NCBI GenBank assembly: GCA_012274445.1
Contig: JAAROD010000081.1
Coordinates: forward strand, 868,001 to 932,000
Source: Sclerotiophoma versabilis
Lineage: Eukaryota; Ascomycota; Dothideomycetes; Pleosporales; Didymellaceae
Reading direction: 5' to 3'
Length of the DNA: 64,000 nucleotides
The notes beneath the pieces are model-generated. The model saw only the letters and a list, made by a program, of their open reading frames with translations, did not search any database and was not told the DNA's origin. Positions within the stretch are counted from its first letter, which is position 1. Each line of letters begins with the position of its first letter. The position numbers were made by a program, and so were the translations under genes. Shown piece by piece: positions 21,768-32,361 of the stretch.

Positions 21768-24700
21768 TTATTCGTTGGAAGCCATCAATACTTTGACCTT
21801 CTCGCGTTCGGCAAGAATGTCGGCCTGCAGTTTGCGTGTCTGGCGGAGAGCCTCGTCCCTATGCCGTTGTTAGTCTGATGTCTCTGATGCCACGGACTAG
21901 CGTTATTATAGACTCACTTTTCGAACTGGAGCTCAGCGACCTCGATCTGAGCAATGTTCATACGACTGACGACCTCCTCCATCTCACGATCAGCATCACG
22001 GAGAGCTCTTTCGAGCTCTTCAACACGTTTCTCGAGAAGCTCCGTTTTGGTAGCTTCGGCCATAGTCATGGCGGGACCACTTGTAGTCAGGTCGAGCCGA
22101 GGTGATCGTTGAGAGAACACTGGAGACGACGGTATCTTAGGTGAGAAGGCAGACGGGCTCAACAAGCCAGACTTTACACGACGCAATTGGCTGCTGTGGC
22201 TCTCCTTCAGAGCCTGGACTTCCAGCTCGTGTTTGGCAATGGCCTCTTCAGACGACTGCTGAGCAAGCATGACTTTGTCCTCTGCCGTCTTCAAGCGTCG
22301 TTCCAATTCAATGATCTGCTCCGTTGACTGCTGCTGTTCTTTTTCTCCTCGAGAGATAGCGTCAGTCAAGCGTGCTCGCAACGAGCTGTTGGCCTCTATC
22401 TGCTGTTGTATCCTACTGGAGAGGTCGTCCATACGACCTGCAGCCGCAAACAACTCGGCGCTGAGCTTTTGCTCTTTGCCGAGATGTTCAACTTCCGACT
22501 TCTGCAACTGCCGTGCTTGTTTACGGTACTGTTCAGCTTCGCTCATAGCGAAGTCACGCTCCGCCTCCGCATCTGAAATGCTGCGCTTCAAAAGGTCGAG
22601 AGTCCTCTCAGCTTCAGCACCAGCAGCGCCCAAAGATTCGCCATCGCTTGACTCCAGCTGTTGGATGCGCGCGAGTGAAAGGGCTTGTGTCGTTTGCAGC
22701 TCGTTGTATGCCTTGTCCAGAGAGATGGGTTCATTCTCCAGACGGATCTCGGGGATGGTGATGTCGTGTTCACGGAGCAGCTCACGGAGAGAGCTGGTCT
22801 CTTGCTGTGCGCGATCAAGGTCCATCCGCAGTCCGCCTAGACCTTTCTCGCATTGCCACTTCTGCTCCAACGCATCGTCTGCGCGACGTCGAAGAGCGTC
22901 TACCTCTTGTCTAAGATCACCAACCTCTCTATGGAAGGCTGTCCGACGGGGCGTAAGGTTAAGTGCAGCGTCTCTTTCGGCTTCGAGTTCCTTGATACGC
23001 TTCTGGAAATCTCTTTGTTGCATCTCCTGTCGATGCAGGAGGTGCTTCAAAGCTTTGTGGAGCGCATCACGCTGCTCCTCAAGCTCCTTTACAGGATTGC
23101 TGACAGTCGGTACGTCTGCAGGAGAGACATCGCCTGACCTGGTCTTCACCGAGTTTGACCGCATTAAAGAACCCCTCTTGGAGTTGAACCCAGTACTGCG
23201 AGCTAGCGAGTTTGACCGTGTCAAACCGACGCGGAGGTTCGATGGTGGACCGTCGTTCTCCTCTTCCGCGATAGATTGGAATCCAAGGTTGGACTGTGGC
23301 AGTTGCGTTGTCTCCAGTTGCAATTTTCGGGCAGCAGCAAGGGACTGGTTCTCACTTCGAAGTCGCTGAATCTCTTGCTGCATACGTGTAGTTTCAAACA
23401 CAAGTCTTTCGGTATCAGCGGCCTCCATCTCCAAGATCTCGAGTCTTGACTTCAATTCGGGAACCACTTGCTCTCGTAGGTTGTCGGCTTCGTTACGATG
23501 CTTCTCAAGCTCTTCCCGCAAGGCTGTCAATAGATCTTCGAAGTTTTCTTTGACCTGTCTTTCTTCAGCCAAGCGTCTTTTAGCATCTTCCAACGACATG
23601 GACAACTCCTTCACTCGGGGATCTTCGACCATGGATCCCACTCTGGACTGGTCGCTGACCTGATCTTCGAGTTGCTGAACCTGTTCCTCCAAGTCTCTGC
23701 GACGTCTGAGTTCTTCCTGTAGCCGCTCAGCCATGCGCACCTTCAAGGATGCGCGCTCTTGCTCCGCCTTTCTGCGTTGTGTGTCTATTTCTTCTAGTTT
23801 GGCCTCGGGGTCACTGATAGGAAATCGAATCGAGCTTATCCCTGAGTCTGAGTAGTAATCACTTGTTCTCCTGTTGTCTGGTGACATGGCCGAAGCACTT
23901 TCTGCTTTCCAGCGCTCGACTTCATCCTCCAGTTCCATTTCTCTTTGAATCGAGGCAGCAAGCTCTGAGCTCACTTCGCGCAATTCGCGCTCAAGCTCCT
24001 CGACGTGAGCATTCATTTGGGGTGACGATGAGAGAAGTGGTGTTCCGGGTACATTGAAGTAGGAAGACAATGAATTGGCAGCTGGAATGTCCAGACCGTT
24101 AGGTTTTGCCTTGGCAGGCATGTTCCCTTGTTTATTCCGCGGGGAATCAATTGGGGACAATGAGAATGTGGTACCCGGCGACTCGGCACCATTCTGAGTC
24201 TTTGCTGAATTCCAGCCAAAGAAGGAAGTAAACCCGCCGCTCGGAGACTTAGGTTTGCCTTGTTGGGAAACATCGCGCGGTGCATCGTCTTCAGCAGTGT
24301 AGGAGTACCCGTCCATGAAGTCTTCGGTGACACCGTCCAACTCGATCTTCAGGTCTGGTCCTGATCGCGATTCTGAAGCGTATAGGGGCATGTTGGGCAT
24401 AGTAGGGGAGCGAGCGTGGGCCTTTAGATCTCCTGCTCTCGTCGGTCGTTGTGGCTGGACGTTGCTGACCGACCTCTCATGCCGTGGAGAGTAGACTGTG
24501 GGGCTGAGGGTCGTGACCGACAGGGAGCTCTTGCGGGATTCGAATGGCTTGGGCGCGGTTCCTGTTAGAGGCGTGCCTCCGTGTGGGTTGCTGCAACTGT
24601 TGTTAGCAAGCGGCAGGCGCATAGCACATCGAACGCTCACCTGTCGAGGTTTCTGGGAACGAACAAGCCCTCGTCCGTCAATGGCGGAGAGAGTATGGAA

Positions 24701-24975
24701 TTAGGAGGATTATCTTTACTGGTGACGCTGTTGGAGCGTAGGTTCGATTGGGAAAAACGGACAGCGACTGGCGAGTCTGCGGGTAAGGGCTTGCGTCGAA
24801 CCGGCGACTGGACGGCGATAGGGACAGGCTGTGACGAAGTCTGAGAGCGGAAAGCAGCGAAGGACTGGATGGCAATGGAGGCCAATGTCGAAGGCTTCTG
24901 GCGAGGCGGCGAGGCTTGAGCTTGTGAGGAAGGCGCGTCCACGCCAGGCGCTTGGGCGTCTTGCATATTGTCCAT
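21768..24975 (-). CDS. long coiled-coil protein, function not recognised
   Basis: Minus-strand exons are 24975-24641, 24596-21918 and 21858-21768, giving 1034 residues. The N-terminal about 300 residues are disordered and rich in Ser, Pro, Gln and basic residues (SPPRQKPSTLASIA; VQPQRPTRAGDL). A small conserved-looking patch, NSLSSYFNVPGTPLLSSSP, comes just before the coiled coil. From about residue 320 to the end the protein is nearly continuous heptad coiled coil, with breaks such as GFNSKRGSLMRSNSVKTRSG. There is no motor, nucleotide-binding or membrane segment. The architecture suits a cytoskeletal or centrosomal scaffold or a polarity scaffold; annotated fungal relatives may be called M protein repeat proteins, but that is only a resemblance. 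Phosphorylatable SP/RSNS motifs abound in the head. Complete, no frameshift. Confidence 0.85.
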
Positions 24976-26036
24976 CCTATGCCCCCCGGGAGATCATTAC
25001 TTTGCACAAATCGCGGGTCTAGAGTGAGAGACCGAGTGCGCACTGCAAATCGCAACCGCTAGAAGAGGCGCCCGTAAAGGGGGGACCGTGACTGCCGAGT
25101 GAGCCGCACGAGCAGGGCGAAGAGCACTTGGAGGCCTCAGTGCGGATCGCAATGCTGGAATTGGTCGCTGTCCACGCGCTCGTCAATTAGTCCTGGCCAG
25201 TCTTGACCGAGGGCGGTTCGCGCTGCGTGTGTGGAGCGTGCCGCGCGCCAGGGGTATGTCGCCGCCACTGCAGGAACACTTTTCTATCCGCCAATGAGCC
25301 GCTGAACCAAGGCACACACGCGGAGAGCGAGTCGAGCCGTGGGAGATGATTGATGCGTTCTGCTGTTGATTTGAGGACAGCAGAGAGTCCCAGACTTGAG
25401 TGGATATCTACGACTCGCTCACTCCGGCCTGACAGTTGACGTCGAACTCTCTGATGCCTTAGCCTCGGCCTTCGCTGCAGAACAACGGTGAAACAGTCTC
25501 GGAATCACTGTTCGAACGCATGACCAAGGCCTGGCACAGCGTGCATGTGAAGAAAGTCCGCCCTGTCAATCACAAGACGTGCATAAACTCAATCGGACCT
25601 CAGCCAGCGCCCGTATCGTGCACAGCGGATGGCGCAAACAATCTTCCTGTCGTGCCTAAATAAGGACAAGTGCCTGAGTCCGAGATCCTGATGGGGCAAG
25701 TACGGCCCTGGCGAACGGCAGGGGCACTTCCGTGACCATGACAGATGAAGCTGGCTGCGGAGAACACGTTGGACAATCTGGCCGGCACGTCTCCGCTCAG
25801 GGTAGGATGCAATCTCACTGAAGACGACGTGCCCCTGAAGCACAACCTCACTGTAGCGGTTGATATCGAATTGCAACGCTGCTGACTCGCGCGATCCTTG
25901 GTTGGTTCGTCGGAGTCAACATCGGCCCGCCGAACATCATCACCACGTGCATGATACTGCCTACGAAGAGCGATATGCCTTACGTCTTGAATGGGTCTAC
26001 GATTGTCGCATAGTCTCTAATCTTATCCATATCAAC
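24976..26036. promoter_or_regulatory. shared divergent promoter region, coiled-coil gene / VPS37
   Basis: About 1.06 kb separates the two divergent starts. Short open frames occur on both strands (for example minus-strand 25589-25876) without any recognisable family. I see no named regulatory site. Confidence 0.4.
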
Positions 26037-26862
26037 ATGGCTTTCCAATCGCCTCGCCATTCCCAGAGCTTCTACCAACATGATGCCTCTACCCCTCCAC
26101 CTCCCCCACCTAAGCCTGGCAACTCGAGCGGCACAGCAACACCATCAAAAGGTCCTCCACTACCGCCGCCACCTGGACAGGCGCAGTCCCATGGCGGTTC
26201 TCAACTAGCATATTCTCAAAATGAGCCTCAGACCGATCCATACCAACTCGCCGTCCAACCACCTACTGACGGATGGTTACCTGACTTTGTTAAAGAAAAA
26301 GCGTACGTTGGTCCCCAGATCGACATACGCAAGCTACTCATGCACCAACAGAACAAAAGATCTGCATCAAATCTTGCAAAGCCCAGAGTTGCAACACGCA
26401 ATCGTTCACAGTCCCGAAACCGCACATGAATCTCTCCACGCATCAGTAGCGCCATTGCAAACTCTTCTTTCTCAGAACGTCCAGCTTGCAGAATCACTGA
26501 AGCAGTTAGAAGCGCACTTACAGCACCAACGCGATGGCACTCAATCACGCCTTCTAGCTCTTCGAGCCTTAGAACGTCAATGGAAAGCCAAACAAGCAGA
26601 GCAAGATGAAGCCTTGAAAGAGTTCAGTCCTCCCGCGCTTTATCAGCGTTTGAATGCTGCAGTTGGGGAGCAAGAGGCTTTGTGTCGAGGCCTTGAAGAG
26701 AGCTTCCTGGAAGGCGAAGGCGTAGGTGGTCACGATGCAATCGCCAGTGAACGAGAGGTAATCGATTTCGTGAGGCGCATAAGAGACGGACGAAAGATTG
26801 CCTATCTTAGAGCGGAACGCAAAGAGAGGTGGGACGAGGGCCGTGTTGGCGGATGGCGCTGA
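26037..26862 (+). CDS. VPS37: ESCRT-I subunit VPS37 (Mod(r) domain)
   Basis: This is a component of ESCRT-I, which sorts ubiquitinated cargo into multivesicular bodies. Exons are 26037-26302 and 26352-26862, giving 258 residues. The N-terminus is a proline-rich disordered arm (STPPPPPPKPGNSSG) of about 75 residues. The Mod(r) helical domain runs from about residue 90 (KEKATKDLHQILQSPELQHA) through two long coiled-coil helices to the conserved end DFVRRIRDGRKIAYLRAER. The 49 nt intron must be removed with acceptor at 26350-26351 to join VKEKA to TKDLHQ in frame. Head-to-head with the coiled-coil gene. Confidence 0.88.
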
Positions 26863-27145
26863 GGCTGCGTTGAAAGAGACATTGGCCTGCCACCAACGTT
26901 CGAAGGGGAGGTGCCAACCGTTCGCTCAGCAGCAACAACGACCTCAATCCGCCAGGGCTTACCAGTGGCAAATTGGCAGGAGAGACTTTTCGGAGCGCGA
27001 ATCACCTACGATACTCGTTTTGCACGATGCCTCGTAAACACACATCGTCATCGCAGTCATCTTAGTGTTCTTGTCACTAACAACTTCGTTATACTATTTT
27101 TGTCCGCCACGCATTGTTACTGCTGCGACACATTCACTTATCAAA

Positions 27146-28150
27146 ATGACTTCTACCAATCACTACGGCAATCGCTTCGGGCGCAGGCTTTCCGGCTTCA
27201 AATCCTTTTCCGAACGTGTTCGATATGGTCGGCACGGCTATGCATCTCTCGGCAGCGTCGACAGCACTGCAGACGTTCTAGATGCCGAAGATTCTAAACA
27301 GACCGATGGTAGCAAGGACGCCAAATTCGAAGAAAATGCGAATGAGGGGGACAAGATCAACGTCACGGTTGAAGTCGGGGTCAGCGGAGTTGCTGAAGGC
27401 GAAGGAGGAACTAAAGACAGGTCTCTGGAGGCCTCCAAGATGCCACATCGTAATTCGCGAGTTGCGCAGACGCCCACGCAGGTCGAGGAGACGCACCCAC
27501 GAGCTGGGCAAATGCTATTACAATTACAACTCGAGAAACTTCTTCGAGAAGAAGCAATTCGTATGTGACTTCCTCCTCGCCTACGCATTGTGTGACCTGC
27601 TGAATTGCAACGCAGGTCTTGTACGCCTGATACACGCCGAAAACATGTCTTCAGCTCGTCGCTTCGATGTATTTACCGCCATCGCAGCACATCATGTTCG
27701 ATCCGACAACGCGCCAGAGGCTCACGTCACAATGGCAATCATGTTTACTAGTACAAGGAGTTCGAATTGGTATATCGTCGGACAGGGTGTGGGGAGCTTC
27801 TCTACCCCCGTAGAAAGCTTGCAGGAATTCATCCTTGAACTACGGAGAGACCTTGAGATACGTGCAGGCAAGCTTGGACGTGGCATTTGAGAAGCGGCAG
27901 TTGCTGATTGCTTCTAGCGCTACCCAACAGGCTTTGGGTTGAAGGGTTGGGTTTGGATTCTGAAATAGAGAAGTCGCTCGTTCAAAACGTTGCCCGTGAT
28001 GACACGGGTATGGACTTCTTTGGGGCTGCGGGTGACGATGATGGACTATACGACGAAGAGGGATTTTACATTGGGGATGTAATCGATGAGACGAAAAGAG
28101 GGCAAGAGCACAGCGGCCGACCCGATTCAGGGTACTGCAGACCCTTTTGA
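27146..28150 (+). CDS. hypothetical protein, three-exon model, no recognised family
   Basis: I do not recognise this protein. The preferred model is exons 27146-27560, 27616-27861 and 27918-28150, giving about 297 residues with one frame throughout. The first intron (55 nt) is well supported: it has gtatgt and cgcag borders and joins EEAIR to LVRLIHAEN. The second is less certain, because two donors (27862 or 27880) are possible with the acceptor at 27917. The first 140 residues are polar and acidic (KDAKFEENANEGDKINV). The middle looks folded (FDVFTAIAAHHVRSDNAP, then NWYIVGQGVGSFSTPVESL), and the tail is acidic (FFGAAGDDDGLYDEEGFYIG). No signal peptide or membrane segment. It may be lineage-restricted. 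Confidence 0.6.
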
Positions 28151-28831
28151 AGAACTCTGCGTTTTTAGGCGCAAGCATGGATCTCAGTTAGTTAATCTGT
28201 TCGAAACATCCATCATGACACTGAAAAATCTTTAGGTCTACCGGTTGACCTCTGGAGGTAGTAAACTGCTTTGATCAACAGACTATGCCAGATTTTCCCC
28301 CTCAACAAGCCAAGCACCAAGACATAACCTTTGAGGCTTCCTGAGGCATCAGCAATGAGGGCCACAGAAAGTAGTACCGTAAATTGCAGCGAAGCTTTTT
28401 TTTAGCAGTTCTCATCGATCTGTAAGAGCTTCATGTGTTGGCGGAGACTTCCTCGGAGACTTTCCTGCAGCCGTGCGCGTTGAGACCAGCCACTAACTTA
28501 CGTGACGACACCAGGACGGCCGGTAACATATTGTCTAGCTACATTGTAAGCTCACACATCCCAAAGGGGGATATGCGAGAGGTGAGCACCTGCCCAGCCA
28601 CGAACGTAGATTTCAATTTGCTCCGGATTACGATGCCTGCGAACCTCACTACACTAATGTCTCCATGTGTGAAACGAGGCATAGTCATATAAGTTGATGG
28701 GAAACCCGACGTTGCTCAGACATATCAAATTATCTCCAAAGCTTTTTGTAAGAGCGTTTTTGGCACATTGAGCACCTGGCTACATCAAGCATATCACGAA
28801 GACTATCGAATCGAGACACTGACTTGGCATC
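28151..28831. other. intergenic region
   Basis: No recognisable gene. The sequence is moderately AT-rich and contains a T-run near 28396. It should include the promoter of the flavoprotein gene at 28832. Confidence 0.5.
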
Positions 28832-29860
28832 ATGACAACACTACGACCACACATCTTCGATGCCTTGATCGTGGGAGCAGGTCCCGCAGGGCTGAATGCC
28901 GCACTCGTATTCGCATGCACTCGAGGAACAGCATTAGTGTTTGACTCGCAAGAGTACCGTAACGAAGGCATCAAACACATGCACACCGTTGCCTCTAGAG
29001 ACCATCAGGACCCATGTATCTTCCGACATACGGCAAGGGAGCAAATCGAATCTCGCTACGACACTGTCTGGTTTCAACACGCCAGAATTGCCCACGCGGC
29101 TAAGAAGGAAATTGGGGATGACAAGTACGAAGGCTTCGAAGTCCGAGACAGCAATGACAAGACGTACTTCGGGAAGAAGCTAATTCTCGCAACCGGCTCG
29201 AAAGATATCATGCCAGATATTCCAGGCTATAAGGAGAATTGGCCAGAGCACATCTACCAGTGCCTAGCCTGTGACGGCTTCGAACAGCGTGGCACACCCA
29301 TTGGCATCCTCGAATTCAAGCATCCATCGCAGTCCCATCTCGTACAGATGGCCAACGCTTTTGACGACAGAATTACAATCTTCAGTAACGGCGCTATTCC
29401 TGATGATCCTCCAGTCCAACAAGCACTCAAAGTCGCCAAAGCATTTGGCGCAAAGGTGGATTCCCGCAAGATCACACGTCTCATCAACAACGGGCCTTCT
29501 CATGAGGATGGTGTGACGATCGAGTTTGATACTGGGGAACCGGTGACACTGGGCTTCATCGTGCATCGTCCGGTCACTGTGAACCGCTCACAGCATCTGA
29601 TAGATCAGCTGGGCATTGAGACGGTGGATCCAGCGATGGGCGGGCATATCAAGATTACGAATCCGATGTTCAATGAGACGAGCGTGAGAGGTATCTTTGC
29701 GGCGGGAGACACAATGGTTATGATGAAGCAGGCTGCGATCGCGATGGCGGAGGGGTTGAAGGCGGCGGCCGGTGCGGGAATGCAGGTTGGGCAGGAGAAG
29801 GCAGAGGTCGCTGTGAAGGTCTACGAGAGAACGATCGAAGACGTAAAAGGTACTTTGTAG
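28832..29860 (+). CDS. thioredoxin-reductase-like FAD-dependent oxidoreductase (GliT-like class)
   Basis: Single-exon flavoprotein of 342 residues. The FAD-binding Rossmann motif is at residues 15-20 (ALIVGAGPAGLNAAL). A redox-active CxxC lies at C144/C147 (QCLACDGFEQRG), and a second FAD motif (GIFAAGDTMVMMKQAA) is near the C-terminus. The usual NADPH-binding glycine motif of true thioredoxin reductases is replaced by PIGILEFKHPSQSHLVQ, as in the fungal thioredoxin-reductase-like proteins that oxidise dithiols in secondary metabolism (gliotoxin GliT, holomycin HlmI). The natural substrate cannot be told from sequence. No non-ribosomal peptide synthetase or other pathway gene lies nearby, so a general disulfide-handling role is as likely as a biosynthetic one. 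Confidence 0.85.
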   Translation: MTTLRPHIFDALIVGAGPAGLNAALVFACTRGTALVFDSQEYRNEGIKHMHTVASRDHQDPCIFRHTAREQIESRYDTVWFQHARIAHAAKKEIGDDKYEGFEVRDSNDKTYFGKKLILATGSKDIMPDIPGYKENWPEHIYQCLACDGFEQRGTPIGILEFKHPSQSHLVQMANAFDDRITIFSNGAIPDDPPVQQALKVAKAFGAKVDSRKITRLINNGPSHEDGVTIEFDTGEPVTLGFIVHRPVTVNRSQHLIDQLGIETVDPAMGGHIKITNPMFNETSVRGIFAAGDTMVMMKQAAIAMAEGLKAAAGAGMQVGQEKAEVAVKVYERTIEDVKGTL

Positions 29861-29984
29861 GATCCGGGAGGACAGATATATTGAAAAATACGCCGCTGTA
29901 ATTGATCTCTTAAGCATGATTGACGCTATGTGGCACTTTTTCTTTTTAAGTAGTAACTTGTTCCGGTTTACTGTAGGTATCAGC

Positions 29985-32028
29985 TCAAATGAGGACTATT
30001 GTTTCTAGTGGAGCCAAATCCATTGTATGGTAGGGAGTTGAAGTGAAGAACGAAATGATACCGACTCTGCGATAAGTATCTCGCTCCGCATTTGTTTTCG
30101 TGACGAGCAAGGCAGAGAGAGTGGTTATCATGAGAACTGAACAGTCCCACTGTTTCTCGTGATCGAATGCGGCCAAGATTTGATACCCCTGTTGGTCACT
30201 CAACCGCAGGATACCGTATCCATCAGGCTCATTCAGGACCCTGAGAATCGGTGCGGTGATACGGACGAAGCCGCCTTTGAGTTCACCCAGAGGGTTTCTT
30301 CCTGCTGGGACCAGACAACATTCCTCGAGCTTTGCGCAGAAACTGCCTCTTCCACCCCTCAAATAGGAAATTCCTCTGTTGTGTGCAGCCCAAGACCAGG
30401 AAGGGGCGGTCCAAGGCTTGGATTTTGCGCACTGGTGCCCCTCATACACCCTCCAAAGAAGCCCTGTCAGGAAGTGCTTCTGCCATAATCCAGCATAACA
30501 AATATCTCCTGTCGCCTCCTGTAATGCTGATATGATGCCTGCCATTGCTGGAAGCCTATCTGTTTCTACGGTAAGGCTACGGTTGCCATAGTCTTCAATG
30601 AAGTAGAACCATTCCTCGGCAGCGTAGAAATTTGAAGTTTCCAGCCTCAGACTTTTTAAAATGGGGCCAAAATTGTGAGCGGGGTGGTAAAAGGAGTCCT
30701 CTCCGTTCTCGAGTTGAACGACTTGTCGGCAGCTCCAGGACATCTGATAGGTTCCGAACTGCAGAACACGTGCGGAAAGGAGTTGTTCCTGGCTTGCCCA
30801 CGCTCGTCGGTGCAATGGTTCATCCTAAGGTGGTTATGTAAGCGAGGCATGTAATGGTTCTGAGAAATACTTACTCTGAAGCTCTGGTGGTGCTCAGACA
30901 AATCGAGGTCAGGAGCACAACATTGAAGAATCAAATTGAATGGCCCCTTTTCATCCTCATAATTCAGTGCTTGCGCAATGATAGATTGACGCGGCTTCAA
31001 AATGCCCTCTTTGCAATCTCCAGCTCTGGAAGCTGCGATGGTAAGGTAAGCGTTGCTGTATGTTACCGCCATGGAGGCAGCCTCCCTCTCCCAATCTAGT
31101 CTGTCATCTTGCACGATGCAAAGACAATCGATCCATACATAACCAAGCCCAAAAAATCTGAACATCATCAGTGCCTCCTGCAGTGTCTTCGGTAAGCAGC
31201 TGAAATTAATGCTATCCTGGTAAGCCTCGAGTGTGACAGTAGTTGTCGTGATGGCTAAAGTAGTTCCCCAACAGTAACTGAGAGCTCCATATCGTCCGAT
31301 TTGGCCCCTGGTAGTCTCAACCAATTTCATCGTAGCATCATGGAAAAGCGTGTGCCATTGAGCAACATGGCCTGTCTTTATCGTAGGCTGTGGGAGTCCG
31401 CCGATATCAAGCAGTCTTGTTGGAAGAATTGTATTTCGGTCGAGAATATGAGAACAGTTCGGATGGTGGTGGTTGCAACTTTCGAGCCAGTTCTCCAAGC
31501 GCTTCAAAACGGTACCACAAAGTGGGTCCGGATACACAACGTTGGAGAAGAGATTCGCTGTGGAGGCGCCTTGAGGAACAAGCTTAGTGTCGGACTAAGC
31601 CCATGGATGTTCGGACATGCATTACCGAAAGACGAACGGATCTTTACATATGCCGTGCATTCGAAACGGCCCATTACTTCAAGCCATATCTCGATTTTGC
31701 CTTCTCTTAGTATCGCAGGCAATTTTAACCACACGCGGGAGTTCTCATGGCTCGTATCCAATGAGCCATTTACTTCCGGTGATGTGAAGACGATACGATC
31801 CAAACCTGTGATAAGTGCTGAGCATGATCCACAAGTTTCCGAGCTTTTACGCAGTTCTTTAATCGTGTGCTGTTTTCTGATCCAAACAGATCTACCGTAT
31901 CGTGTGTCATAAGACCATAAAAAGCCGTCTCCAGGGATAGCCTTAAGTTCGTAAGGCATCCAATATACATTGTTATTCTTACTGAAGCTGCGAAACGGTA
32001 TCAATTTGCAGACGGCGCAAAGAGGCAT
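29985..32028 (-). CDS. HET-domain (heterokaryon incompatibility) protein
   Basis: Member of the large fungal HET family; some members trigger cell death when genetically different hyphae fuse. Minus-strand exons are 32028-31626, 31569-30875 and 30824-29985, giving 645 residues with consistent phases. The start MPLCAVCKLIP, then a CGSC motif, is a common N-terminus in this family. The HET domain spans about residues 228-385 with its core motifs YGALSYCWG, GYVWIDCLCIVQDD and SNAYLTIAASRA, and the follow-on motif HRRAWASQEQLLSARVLQF after exon 3 begins. The rest is the usual divergent C-terminal half (GLLWRVYEGHQ; APSWSWAAHNRGISY). It looks intact. No NACHT, WD40 or prion-like partner domain is present. 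Confidence 0.9.
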
Positions 32029-32361
32029 CTTTGATGTCGTAAAGAAGTAGTTTCTGGCCGTTCTCCGGTGGCCTGGAAGAGCCGTTTCTGCCCCACTGGA
32101 GGCCGGAAATAACAAAAATGCGGGGAAGAGGACATGCGAAGGAGCAGTGAACAACATCATTCGCTGACTCGGACCATAACAACAACCTCGGTGTGGAACC
32201 TACCCCATTCGAGAGCTGACAGCCATGATGTGTTATGTTTCGGCTATTCACGATTGCTTCATGAGCCATCTCTTTGACCTTCAGGGTGCATTTGGTTGAG
32301 AGATCACTGCTTGTTTTACCTCAACATACAAGAGATACATTAGTTTGAGAGGACTCTAGAT
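32029..32361. promoter_or_regulatory. shared divergent promoter region, HET gene / FAT1-like
   Basis: These 333 bp separate the two divergent starts. No specific element recognised. Confidence 0.4.

Noticed and set aside
22269..23369. 366-codon plus-strand open frame inside the coiled-coil gene
   Set aside because: Ser/Arg/Cys-rich product typical of antisense of Glu/Leu/Arg coiled-coil codons. No domain and no splice context.
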